DNA of 64,000 nucleotides from the NCBI RefSeq assembly GCF_009811555.1, contig NZ_BLIN01000001.1, forward strand, positions 415,756 to 479,755, read 5' to 3'. A program made the translations under genes and the position numbers. Below the pieces are notes generated by a model. That model was not told the DNA's origin. It made no database searches and worked only from the letters and a program-made list of their open reading frames with translations. Origin of the DNA: Streptomyces caniferus. Lineage in GTDB: Bacteria > Actinomycetota > Actinomycetes > Streptomycetales > Streptomycetaceae. Shown here one piece after another: positions 18,060 through 27,013 of the stretch. How positions within the stretch are numbered: the stretch's first letter is position 1; each line of letters starts with the position of its first letter.

Positions 18060-19307
18060 ATGGCGGATCGAGACACGGCGCAGGACATTGGCGGGCAGCG
18101 ACTGAGCACCCGTGAGACAGCCGACCGGCTGGGCGTGAAACCGGAGACGGTGTACGCCTATGTGAGCCGCGGCCAGCTGACCAGCCGCCGCGAGCCGGGC
18201 GCCCGCGGCAGCACCTTCGACGCGAAGGAGGTCGATGCGCTCGCCCGCCGCGCAGGCCGCCGCGAACCGACCGCCTCCGTAGGCGAGTTGGCGATCCGCA
18301 CGGGCATCACGCTGATCGACCGCGACCATTGCTATTACCGAGGCGTCGACGCCTCGGAACTCGCCGCCCACTACAGCTACGAGGAAGTAGCCGAGTGGCT
18401 GTGGACCGGTGAACTGCACCCCGGCACCCACTTCACGGCGCCACAGGACGCACTCTCCGCCACCCGCCGCGCCGTACAGGCGCTGCCGGCCCACAGCGGA
18501 CCGATGGACCAGCTACGGGTCGCCTTGATCGCCGCGGCCGCCGCCGACCCGCTCCGTTTCGACCTGTCCGAGGACACCGTTGTCGGAACCGCCCGCAGCC
18601 TCATCCCCACCCTCGTCGACGCCTTGCCGTCGCACACCCCGAAGCAGTGCGCCGCGGACTCCCTCGCCACCCGCCTCTGGCCACGACTGACCTCAAAGCC
18701 CGCCGACCCCGCGGCACTGCGCGTCCTGGACGCCGCACTGGTCCTGCTCATCGACCACGACCTCGCCGCTTCGACCTACGCGGTACGGGTCGCCGCCTCC
18801 GCCCGCGCCCATCCGTACGCGATCGTCTCGGCCGGCTTCGGGGCACTGGACGGTGTGCTGCACGGCGCCGCAAGCGGACTCGCCCACCGGATGCTGAAGG
18901 AGGTATTGGACCGGGGCAGCGCCGCTGCCGTCGTCGCCGACCACCTGCGGGCGGGCCGCCGGGTTCCTGGCCTCGGGCATTTCCTGTACCCGGCCGAGGA
19001 CCCGCGGGCCACCACCCTGTTCCGACTCCTGGAGGACGTACCGCAGGCCCGCCCCGCCCTGCAGGCCGCCCGTCAAGTGATCACCACCACGGCCCGGCAC
19101 ACGGATCTGCAGGCCAATGTCGATCTGACACTGGCCGTACTGTCCGTCTCGACACAGATGCCGGCGGAGGCAGGCGAGACCATCTTCGCCATCGCCCGCA
19201 CCGCTGGCTGGATCGCCCACGCCCTGGAGGAATACGCCGAACCGCCCCTCCGCATGCGCCCCAGCGGCCAGTACCACGGCCCCCGCCCGCCCCAGCCACT
19301 GCCGTGA
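18060..19307 (+). CDS. Citrate synthase-like protein with N-terminal DNA-binding domain
   Basis: 415 residues. Residues about 12-65 are a MerR/excisionase-like helix-turn-helix (STRETADRLGVKPETVYAYV followed by a wing), and the rest is a citrate synthase fold. The two active-site histidine regions are recognisable (GVLHGAA, GLGHFLYP), but the C-terminal aspartate region of the neighbour (AEDSKIIRP) reads AEPPLRMRP here, so the catalytic aspartate appears lost. This suggests a sensor or regulator built from an enzyme fold. ATG at 18060 has GGTGA upstream; an in-frame ATG at 18033 lies within the operator repeat and is less likely. Confidence 0.82.
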   Translation: MADRDTAQDIGGQRLSTRETADRLGVKPETVYAYVSRGQLTSRREPGARGSTFDAKEVDALARRAGRREPTASVGELAIRTGITLIDRDHCYYRGVDASELAAHYSYEEVAEWLWTGELHPGTHFTAPQDALSATRRAVQALPAHSGPMDQLRVALIAAAAADPLRFDLSEDTVVGTARSLIPTLVDALPSHTPKQCAADSLATRLWPRLTSKPADPAALRVLDAALVLLIDHDLAASTYAVRVAASARAHPYAIVSAGFGALDGVLHGAASGLAHRMLKEVLDRGSAAAVVADHLRAGRRVPGLGHFLYPAEDPRATTLFRLLEDVPQARPALQAARQVITTTARHTDLQANVDLTLAVLSVSTQMPAEAGETIFAIARTAGWIAHALEEYAEPPLRMRPSGQYHGPRPPQPLP

Positions 19308-19485
19308 CAGGAGGCTGCCGCAGGGTGGGTCGCACCGGAAGGAGCCAGGCTTCCGACGACCCCGGCTCGATGGCGCATGCCTGGCGTTACCGAACCTCAC
19401 GCGACGGGCCACCGGCCATCGCCTGGCGGAATTCCGTCCACATTGCCCCGACCGGACCCCCACCCGGAATCCGGCACGGATCAGA

Positions 19486-19504
19486 TGAGGTTAGGCTCAC
19501 CTAT
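19486..19504 (+). promoter_or_regulatory. Iron box (DmdR/IdeR/DtxR type) overlapping promoter
   Basis: The 19-mer agrees with the DtxR-family consensus TTAGGTTAGGCTCACCTAA at 17 of 19 positions. It contains TAGGCT (19492-19497), a possible -10 element that would place the transcription start at about the GTG at 19505, giving a leaderless mRNA repressed when iron is plentiful. Recognition by DmdR1 is the known behaviour of such sites in Streptomyces. Confidence 0.85.
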
Positions 19505-20524
19505 GTGAGTACCTGCGCCACCACTTCTCGTGAATCGGCCGAATCTCTCGCCGGGACCGCGGCCCCTGCCCGAACCTGGCTGCTCATCGAGCAGCCGGGA
19601 CCCTGGGGCGCCCATGCGCTGACGGACAGTCACCTCGACCCTGACGTCGGCCGGGCCTTGGAGGCCGCGGCAGAGGGTACGGGAGTACGCGTCGCCCTGA
19701 TCCGCCGACCGGGGCGCCATGCCGACCGCCACGGCGCGCCCCGGCGGCGGCTGTTCCTCGCCCACACCGCGCCGGGACGCTCCTGGATCCGTACGACCAC
19801 CGTCACCGACCCGCAGGCGGCCCTCGGGCTGAACTTTGCAGCCCTGGGAGCGGGAGAGCATCACGGCGTCTGGGAGCCGTACCTCGGTGAGCCGCTGGTC
19901 CTCGTGTGCACCAACGGCAAGCGGGACCGCTGCTGCGCCCTGCTCGGCCGCCCGCTGGCCGCCGAGCTCGCCGCCGGCGGCACCGAGGCCTGGGAAGTCA
20001 CCCACATCGGGGGACACCGCTTCTCCCCCACCCTTTTCGTCCTCCCCTACGGCTACGCCTACGGACGGGCCTCGGCCCCCCTGGTCAAGGAGGCCGTGGA
20101 GTCGGCGCGCAGCGGACGGATCACGGTGGGCCACGCCCGCGGCCGCTCGACCTGGGACCGGCCGGGCCAGGCCGCCGACCTCGCGGTCCGTGAGCTGATC
20201 GGGGAGGATCTGGCGGACGCACTCGACGTCGTACGGACCGACACGGTGTGGCCCGAACCGAAGCCGGCCGACAGCTTGACGTCCGGCAGTGCGGCCATCC
20301 CCGCAGCCTCCGCCGCCTGGGCGGTCACCGTTGCGCACTCCGACGGCCGCACCTGGCGAGTGATCGTCGAACAGCGGACCGATGGTGCTGCGGCGCCCGC
20401 CAGCTGTGGTGCGCCGCTCGGTCCACCTGCGCGTATGGCGATTGTCTCGATCACCACGGCGAGTGTCTCGCTCGGCGCCTCGAGCGGCACGCCTCAGAGG
20501 ACGCCCCAGCCCGTCGGCAGGTGA
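19505..20524 (+). CDS. Sucrase/ferredoxin-like family protein, iron-regulated
   Basis: 339-residue protein of the sucrase/ferredoxin-like family, a thioredoxin-fold ferredoxin-related group. Characteristic blocks: CTNGKRDRCCA (about residues 139-149) with clustered cysteines, THIGGHRFSPTLFVLPYGYA, and YGRASA. An iron-sulfur or iron-handling redox role is probable because the gene sits directly behind an iron box, but the reaction is unknown. GTG at 19505 fits a leaderless transcript; no ribosome-binding site is present. Convincing homology seems to end at about residue 290; the last 50 residues are low complexity. Confidence 0.8.
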   Translation: MSTCATTSRESAESLAGTAAPARTWLLIEQPGPWGAHALTDSHLDPDVGRALEAAAEGTGVRVALIRRPGRHADRHGAPRRRLFLAHTAPGRSWIRTTTVTDPQAALGLNFAALGAGEHHGVWEPYLGEPLVLVCTNGKRDRCCALLGRPLAAELAAGGTEAWEVTHIGGHRFSPTLFVLPYGYAYGRASAPLVKEAVESARSGRITVGHARGRSTWDRPGQAADLAVRELIGEDLADALDVVRTDTVWPEPKPADSLTSGSAAIPAASAAWAVTVAHSDGRTWRVIVEQRTDGAAAPASCGAPLGPPARMAIVSITTASVSLGASSGTPQRTPQPVGR

Positions 20525-21406
20525 CTCGGCAGACTCCGCCCGGCTCTCACCGGGCCCACCACCACCCTGGGCTCCCCCGCCCCGCGTTTCCGCTTCGCCA
20601 GACAGACTCGGACCCTCATACGTTCCGAGCGGCCGCCCTTCCGGAAGTCGGCGGTCACTGCGCCCGCATGAGGCACCGCTGTTAGCGCGGATGTCGCCCA
20701 ACAGTGGGCGACTGCCCCACGACCAGCTGAGACGGCAGACCAATCGCACCGACCAGCTACGTCGGGTCCGCCTGCCCTCGGCCCGTCGGCCGAACGGCAC
20801 GTAACCCGCCCTCCTCCACGACCTGCGCCACACCCCGTGACGCTCCCCCGTAGACCGCATGCCTGCTCCCTCCCCCGCGCGCCATCGCGCGCCTCGCAAT
20901 GCCCCCGGCCGGCCCCGCACGGGACGTACCCGTCCGCTCACCATGCGAGATTACGCACGCACAATCCGCGACCAAAAGGCCTGTGGATAACGTGTCCAGC
21001 CGCGCTCCCCACCCCCTTGGCACGCACTTGTCCTGCTCCTTCGTCGCGGATGTCAGCCGTCTGCCAAGGTCGGCAAGTGACGGCGACCAACGCCCCAATG
21101 GCATCTGCTAGAGACCGCACGAATGCACGGATGAGGCGAGACCCGCGAGCCCCTAGCGGACAAACCGGCGGAGCGGACGCGAGCCTCGATCTCGCCCTTG
21201 CGGTGTGATTGCCATTGCCGTGGCGTGGGTGGCCGCGATGGTGTGAGCGTTTCCCGCGTTCGCCGCAGCGCAGCCGATGGCACGAGTTCCATGCCGCGGA
21301 TCGTGCTCCCCGCGGAGCTACCTTCCAGTCGCCACCCGGACACCCTCCGAATTCACCCCGCCAGGGATTACCGGCCAGCCCATCCCCACGCTTACTGTTC
21401 GTTCGT
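20525..21406. other. Non-coding spacer with one DnaA box
   Basis: About 880 bp without a credible gene. It holds one perfect DnaA-box sequence, TGTGGATAA (20982-20990), and a stretch of lower GC around it. Open frames here are shadows with poor composition. The 3' end serves as promoter region of the sensor kinase gene. No terminator with a convincing stem was found after the iron-regulated gene. Confidence 0.5.
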
Positions 21407-23305
21407 ATGGGCGAGAAGGAAGCATCGGTTCCACGCCCGAGCGCCGCGGAGCCCTCGGGTTCCGCGCCATTCCCCACCGAGTCGCCCGCCGGCACCACCG
21501 TTGGCGAGCCGGTCAGCAGCGCACACACACCTGACGGTCGGCCGACTCCCGATATCCCGGTCGCAGCTCCCCACGGACCGACCGACCGCGCAGCTCGCCG
21601 GACGAGGCCGCGGCTGGGATGGCCGCAGCGGGTCTTCTCCCAGGTACTGATGGTGCAGCTGGCCATCGCCACCGGTGTCATCGCCCTGGCGACCGGCCTG
21701 TTCCTCGCCCCGCTCAGTGCCCAGCTCGACGATCAGGCTATGCGCCGCGCTCTCGCGATCGCGCAGACCACCGCGGCCGAGCCCCGGCTCGACGACGCGT
21801 TGGAGTCCTCCCGTCCGACGCGCCACGGCCCCGTGCAGAACGAGGCGGAGCGGATTCGCGCCGGCACGGGCGCCGAATACGTGGTGATCATGGACAAGCG
21901 GGGCGTGCGCTGGTCCCATACCGACCCGGATGAGATCGGACGCCACGTCTCGACCGATCCCAGCGTCGCCCTCTCCGGCCAGGAGGTGATGCAGATCGAC
22001 GAGGGCACTCTCGGCCGGTCCGCGCGCGGCAAGGTGCCACTCCGCGACGAGGACGGCAAGGTCGTCGGTGCCGTCTCCGTCGGCATCGCCTACGAGAGCG
22101 TGCAGGAACGGCTGCTCTCCACCGTCCCCCAGTTGCTGGCCTACGCGGGCGGGGCGCTGGCCGTGGGCGCGCTCGCCGCCTATCTCGTCGCCCGCCGGCT
22201 CCAGCGTCGCACCCACGACCTGGCGTTCTCGGACATCTCCGCGCTGCTCGTCGAGCGGGAGGCGATGCTGCACGGCATCCGGGAAGGGTTCCTCGCGCTC
22301 GACAAGAACGGCCGCATCCGCCTGATGAACGACGAGGCACAGCGCCTCCTGGACCTCCGTGCCGACGACACCGGCCGTCCCCTGGACGCGGCTCTGCCTC
22401 CCGGCCGCACAACGGACGTCCTGGCCGGCCGCGTCTCAGGGGCGGACCTACTGGCTGTCAGCGGGCACCGGGTCCTTGTAGCGAACCGCATGCCGACCGA
22501 CGACGGTGGCGCTGTGGTCACCCTGCGCGACCGTACCGAGCTGGAGCGGCTGGGACGTGAGCTGGACGGCACCCGTGGCCTCATCGATGCCCTCCGCGCC
22601 CAGGATCACGAACACGCCAACCGGCTGCACACCCTCCTCGGCCTGTTGGAGCTCGGGCTGCACGAGGAGGCAGTGGAGTTCGTGACGCAGGCGGTGGGCG
22701 TCCATCGGGCGACCGCCGAGCAGGTCACCGAGCGCATCCACGATCCGTTGCTGGCGGCCCTGCTGGTGGGAAAGGCCACCGTCGCCACCGAGCGTGGCGT
22801 CTCCCTGAGCATCTCGCCCCATACACACCTGCCCGATCGCCTGGTCGACCCACACAGTCTGGTCACCATCCTCGGCAACCTTGTCGACAACGCACTGGAC
22901 GCCACGTCGGGTGAGCGCGACGCGCAACTGGAGGTGGAGGTCCGCGCCGAGGGCGACACCGCCATAGTGCGTGTCAGCGACAACGGCCCGGGCGTGCCCG
23001 AGGAACGTCGTGCGGAGATCTTCACCGAGGGCTGGACGACCAAGGATCCGCCGCCCCACGGGCAGCGCGGCATCGGCCTGGCCCTCGTACGGCGTCTCGC
23101 TGAGCGTTATGGGGGCAGCGCCGAGGTCAGCGAGCGCGCCGGTGGTGGTGCGGTGTTCACCGTGACCGTCCCCGACGCGCTGTCCGAGGAGCTTTCCGGA
23201 GCACGTGGAACAGGGCCCCAGGAGGCAGTCACGGGCGCCCTCTCCTCCAGACGGGCCGAGGCGGGCACTCGTCGCCACGAAGACGCCACGGAGGCCGGCC
23301 GATGA
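21407..23305 (+). CDS. CitA/DcuS-type sensor histidine kinase
   Basis: 632-residue membrane kinase. A Pro-rich cytoplasmic start precedes transmembrane helix 1 (about residues 78-100), an extracytoplasmic PASp ligand domain (about 100-235), helix 2 (about 240-262), a cytoplasmic PAS domain (about 280-375) and a kinase core. The phosphoacceptor histidine lies in AQDHEHANRLHTL, typical of carboxylate sensors, followed by the N box NLVDNALDA and the ATP motifs DNGPGV and GIGLAL. The ligand is probably a di- or tricarboxylate by family. ATG at 21407 lacks a clear ribosome site. Overlaps the response regulator by 4 nt. Confidence 0.9.
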   Translation: MGEKEASVPRPSAAEPSGSAPFPTESPAGTTVGEPVSSAHTPDGRPTPDIPVAAPHGPTDRAARRTRPRLGWPQRVFSQVLMVQLAIATGVIALATGLFLAPLSAQLDDQAMRRALAIAQTTAAEPRLDDALESSRPTRHGPVQNEAERIRAGTGAEYVVIMDKRGVRWSHTDPDEIGRHVSTDPSVALSGQEVMQIDEGTLGRSARGKVPLRDEDGKVVGAVSVGIAYESVQERLLSTVPQLLAYAGGALAVGALAAYLVARRLQRRTHDLAFSDISALLVEREAMLHGIREGFLALDKNGRIRLMNDEAQRLLDLRADDTGRPLDAALPPGRTTDVLAGRVSGADLLAVSGHRVLVANRMPTDDGGAVVTLRDRTELERLGRELDGTRGLIDALRAQDHEHANRLHTLLGLLELGLHEEAVEFVTQAVGVHRATAEQVTERIHDPLLAALLVGKATVATERGVSLSISPHTHLPDRLVDPHSLVTILGNLVDNALDATSGERDAQLEVEVRAEGDTAIVRVSDNGPGVPEERRAEIFTEGWTTKDPPPHGQRGIGLALVRRLAERYGGSAEVSERAGGGAVFTVTVPDALSEELSGARGTGPQEAVTGALSSRRAEAGTRRHEDATEAGR

Positions 23306-23976
23306 TCGACGTACTGGTCGTGGACGACGACGTGCATGTCGCGAAGATCAACGCTGCCTATGTCGCCAAGATCGAGGGCTTCCGTGTCAGTTGCCTCGCG
23401 CACACGGCCGCTGACGCGCTTGCCGCCGTGGAGACGCACCCCGTCGATCTGATCCTTCTGGACCACTACCTTCCCGACCGAACAGGACTGCAACTGGTCG
23501 GCGACCTACGGCGGCGCGGCCTGTTCACCGACGTCATCATGGTGACGGCAGCTCGCGATATCGCCACCGTGCAGGCCGCGATGCGCCACGGTGCGCTGCA
23601 ATACCTGGTCAAGCCGTTCACGTTCGCAGGACTGCGCTCCAAGTTGATGAGTTACGCAGCCCTGCACCGTACGTTTGCGGGTGGCGGGCAGGCGGAGCAG
23701 TCCGAAGTGGACCGGATCTTCGGGGCTTTGGGTGCCGCCAACGCGGGCTCGGCCGAGTTGCCGAAGGGACATTCCACCGCCACTGCCGACCGTGTGCGCT
23801 GGGTGCTGCGCTCCGCCGACGCCCCGCTGTCGGCGCAGGACGTCGCGCTCCAGGCGGGGCTGAGCCGGCAGACCGCGCAGCGCTACCTCAAACTGCTGGA
23901 ACGCGCCGGACGGGTGCGCCTCACGCTCAAATACGGCGAGACCGGCCGCCCCGAGCACCGCTACGAGTGGGTGTAG
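23302..23976 (+). CDS. CitB/DcuR-type response regulator
   Basis: 224-residue partner of the preceding kinase; start overlaps the kinase stop (ATGA). Receiver domain residues 1-120 with acidic pocket VVDDD (6-10), phosphorylation site Asp54 in ILLDHYLPD and the conserved lysine in YLVKPF. The C-terminal helix-turn-helix (LSAQDVALQAGLSRQTAQRY) is of the CitB type. Likely targets are carboxylate uptake or catabolism genes; the acetate-type symporter gene lies immediately downstream in convergent orientation. Confidence 0.92.
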   Translation: MIDVLVVDDDVHVAKINAAYVAKIEGFRVSCLAHTAADALAAVETHPVDLILLDHYLPDRTGLQLVGDLRRRGLFTDVIMVTAARDIATVQAAMRHGALQYLVKPFTFAGLRSKLMSYAALHRTFAGGGQAEQSEVDRIFGALGAANAGSAELPKGHSTATADRVRWVLRSADAPLSAQDVALQAGLSRQTAQRYLKLLERAGRVRLTLKYGETGRPEHRYEWV

Positions 23977-24127
23977 TCAGAGCACCAGACGCCACGCGCA
24001 GGCAACGTGCACCGGGAACCCGGTACACGCCGGCGGGGCGTCACAACCGCGCCCTACCCGGCTGTCACGCCCCGCCCCGTTCACTCCAGGGTCAGAGCGA
24101 GTTCGGCCCTAAACCCATCAAACGGCC

Positions 24128-25732
24128 CTAAGCGGCCCCCGCCCCCGTCAGCGCCCGCACCTCCGTCTCGGCATGCCGTGCCTCATCGGCGGCCTCCGGG
24201 GAGAGCACCGTTCCCAGCCAACCCATCAGGAAGCCCAGTGGGATCGATACGACACCGGGGTTGTCGAGCGGGAAGAAAGCGAAGTCCATGCCGGGGAAGA
24301 GCGACTCCTGGTTGCCGGAGACCACCGGCGAGAGGACGACCAGGGTGATCGCCGGAATCAGGCCGCCGTATACGGACCAGACCGCGCCCCGGGTGGTGAA
24401 GCGGCGCCAGAAGAGCGTGTACAGCAGGACCGGAAGGTTGGCCGATGCGGCCACGGCGAAGGCCAGCCCCACCAGGAAAGCGACGTTCAGGTCCTGGGCG
24501 AGCAGGGCGAGCCCGATCGCGACCGCGCCGACGGCCACCGTTGCGATACGTGCCACGGCCACCTCGGCTCGCTGGGCGTCCTGCGCGGTGCCGCGTGGAC
24601 GTCGTAGCGAGGCATACAGGTCGTGCGCGACGGAGGCCGACGAAGCGAGCGTGATACCGGCGACGACAGCCAGGATGGTGGCGAACGCTACGGCGGCAAC
24701 CACGGCGAACAGCACCGTGCCGCCCGTCGAACCGGCGCCGCCTCCCAGGTCGAGGGCGAGCAGCGGGACTGCGGTGTTGCCGGCCGTATTGGATGTCCGC
24801 ACGGCGTCACTGCCGAGCACCGCCGCGGCACCGAAACCGAGCACGATGGTCATCAAGTAGAAGCCACCGATCAGCCCGATGGACCAGACGACCGAGCGAC
24901 GAGCGGAACGGGCCGTGGGGACGGTGTAGAAGCGGGAGAGGATGTGCGGCAGCCCGGCGGTGCCCAGGACGAGCGCGATGCCGAGGCTGATGAAGTCCAG
25001 CCGAGAGGTCCAGCCGGCACCGTATTTGAGGCCCGGGGCGAGGAAGTCACGTCCGTGTCCGCTGCGTTCGGCGGCGGTGTTCAGCAGTGCGTTGAAGTCG
25101 CCGTGGAACCGGACCAGTACCAGGACGGTCAGGGCAATGGCACCGCCCATGAGAAGCACGGCTTTGACGATCTGGATCCAGGTCGTGGCGCGCATCCCGC
25201 CGAAGGCGACGTAGACCACCATCAGGGCACCGACCCCGATCACCATCCAGGTACGGGCCTGCTGGCCCGCGCCCCCCAGGAGCAGGGCGACAAGGCTGCC
25301 GGCCCCGACCATCTGCGCCACCAGATAGAGCACCGAGACCGTGACGGAGGCCGCACCGGCCGCGATGCGGACAGGGCGTTCCCGCATCCGGGCTGCGACG
25401 ACATCGGCGAGAGTGAACCTGCCGCAGTTGCGGACCAGTTCGGCGACGAGGAAGAGGACGACGAGCCAGGCAACGAGAAAGCCGACGGAGTACAACAGGC
25501 CGTCGTAGCCGAAGAGGGCGATCAGTCCGGAGATACCGAGGAAGGAGGCAGCGGACATGTAGTCACCCGCGATGGCGAAACCGTTCTCTATCGGGGAGAA
25601 GAGCCTCCCGCCCGCGTAGAACTCCTCGGCGGAGCCGTGCCGACGACGGCTCACCCAGGTGGTGATCCCCAGGGTGACGGCGATGAACACGCTGAACAGG
25701 ACCAATGCGAGGGTCTGATGGTCATCGGTCAC
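24128..25732 (-). CDS. Sodium:solute symporter, acetate permease (ActP)-like
   Basis: 534-residue integral membrane transporter of the SSS family with about 13 hydrophobic helices. The early segment EEFYAGGRLFSPIENG, the following GDYMSAASFLG and the VAFGGMRATTW motif are typical of the acetate/monocarboxylate branch. Together with the DUF485 protein it should import acetate or related monocarboxylates with sodium. Start GTG at 25732 overlaps the DUF485 stop (GTGA). The long hydrophilic C terminus (residues about 515-534) is cytoplasmic. Confidence 0.9.
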   Translation of the reverse strand: MTDDHQTLALVLFSVFIAVTLGITTWVSRRRHGSAEEFYAGGRLFSPIENGFAIAGDYMSAASFLGISGLIALFGYDGLLYSVGFLVAWLVVLFLVAELVRNCGRFTLADVVAARMRERPVRIAAGAASVTVSVLYLVAQMVGAGSLVALLLGGAGQQARTWMVIGVGALMVVYVAFGGMRATTWIQIVKAVLLMGGAIALTVLVLVRFHGDFNALLNTAAERSGHGRDFLAPGLKYGAGWTSRLDFISLGIALVLGTAGLPHILSRFYTVPTARSARRSVVWSIGLIGGFYLMTIVLGFGAAAVLGSDAVRTSNTAGNTAVPLLALDLGGGAGSTGGTVLFAVVAAVAFATILAVVAGITLASSASVAHDLYASLRRPRGTAQDAQRAEVAVARIATVAVGAVAIGLALLAQDLNVAFLVGLAFAVAASANLPVLLYTLFWRRFTTRGAVWSVYGGLIPAITLVVLSPVVSGNQESLFPGMDFAFFPLDNPGVVSIPLGFLMGWLGTVLSPEAADEARHAETEVRALTGAGAA

Positions 25733-26232
25733 CGGACGTTCCCTCCGGTGAGTTCCTGGGTTTCCCAGCGGATGTCGAGGGCCGCGCTGTCCCTGCGCAT
25801 CCGGGCGTGGCGCGCGTAGGCCCAGGTGAGCAGGAACGTGGTGGCGAACTGACCGAGTCCGGCAAGCATCGCGACGTTCAGGGCACCGGCGACGCGGTGC
25901 GCCATGAGGCCGGGTGCGGCGGTGGCCGCGATCACATAGGCGAGGTACCAGGCCAGGAAGCCCGCCGTACCGGGCAGCACGAAACGCCGGTAGCGGCGAC
26001 GTACCTCCTGGAAAGCCGCGCTTCTTTGCACCGCAAGGTAGACCTCGTCATGCAGCGCGGACCTTTGGTCCGGCACCGGGGCCGGGCGGGGTGGCTGCAC
26101 GCCGCCCCACTCGCCCGCTGTCTCTGCAGCGCCCTCCACCTCGCCCCACCCGGAGGCGAGAGCGTCGTACCAGGGGTCGTCGAGCCGTACGCCCCCTGGC
26201 TCACCGGCCGAGCGGCCGTCCTGCTTGTCCAC
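25729..26232 (-). CDS. DUF485 membrane protein
   Basis: 167 residues. The Pro-rich first half is hydrophilic; residues about 60-145 form the DUF485 domain with two transmembrane helices (FVLPGTAGFLAWYLAYVI and a second around VAMLAGLGQFATTFLLTW). DUF485 genes are found next to actP-type symporters, as here, and are presumed accessory subunits. GTG start at 26232 is preceded by AAGGAG with six-nt spacing. First gene of the two-gene operon. Confidence 0.88.
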   Translation of the reverse strand: MDKQDGRSAGEPGGVRLDDPWYDALASGWGEVEGAAETAGEWGGVQPPRPAPVPDQRSALHDEVYLAVQRSAAFQEVRRRYRRFVLPGTAGFLAWYLAYVIAATAAPGLMAHRVAGALNVAMLAGLGQFATTFLLTWAYARHARMRRDSAALDIRWETQELTGGNVR

Positions 26233-26327
26233 CGAACTCTCCTTGGTGCACGGGGCTGTTGTCCGTGCGACCCAAGGTTGGACAGAAAGGAAGATCCGGG
26301 ACGCTTCATTCCGAACCCTTCACCCCA

Positions 26328-27013
26328 TCAGGTGATGGGCCGTCCCGGCGGCTGTGCCAGCCCGTGGCGGTACGCGTAGTGGATGGCTTGGGCCCGGTCC
26401 CGCAACCCGGCTTTGGCGAAGAGATTGTTGATGTGGGTCTTCACCGTCGCGGTGGAGACGTGCAGCATCCCCGCGATCTCCGGATTGGACTGGCCCTCGG
26501 CGACCCGTCGCAGCACCTCCAGCTCGCGGGCCGTCAGGCCGTCCGGCGCCTCCTCCGACGGTTGTGGCACGGGTCGTACAGGCTCCGTGAAGCGCTCCAG
26601 CAACCTGCTCTGGATCTTGGGCGACAGACCGGCCTCTCCCGAGAGCACGTCGTCGATGGCGCGGACGATCTCGTCGCCGTCCGCGTCCTTGGTCAGGTAG
26701 CCACGGGCCCCGGCCTGCAGGGCAGGAAAGAGCGAGTCGTCGTCCGCATAGTGGTGAGCACCACGACCTGGGTACCGGGGTGCTCCGTGCGGACACGCCG
26801 GGTGGCCTCGACACCGTCACAGCGCGGCATCCTCAGATCCATCAGCACGACGTCGGGGTCGAGTTCGGCGACGAGGCGGACCGCGTCCGCGCCGTCCGCG
26901 GCCGAACCGACGACCTCGATGCCCGGCAGCAGTCCCAGCAGCATCACGATTCCCTCGCGCACCACCGTCTGGTCATCGGCGACCACCACCCGTGTCACCC
27001 TGCGTGCCGTCAT
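26328..27013 (-). pseudogene. NarL/LuxR-type response regulator, frameshifted
   Basis: Would encode about 228 residues: a receiver domain (VVVADDQ near residue 10, phosphorylation Asp in VVLMDLRMP) and a LuxR helix-turn-helix (GLTARELEVLRRVAEGQSN, STATVKTHINNLFAKAG). A single-base deletion near 26750 changes the frame after the residues VVVLTT: the downstream frame continues correctly with YADDDS... and AGARGYL. The start ATG at 27013 overlaps the kinase stop (ATGA). Either a true pseudogene or a sequence error; the neighbouring genes carry similar lesions. Confidence 0.8.

Noticed and set aside
24020..24110. A terminator between the response regulator and the symporter gene
   Set aside because: Possible pairing CGGGGCGT/ACGCCCCG has only 8 bp with a loop of nearly 30 nt; too weak to call.
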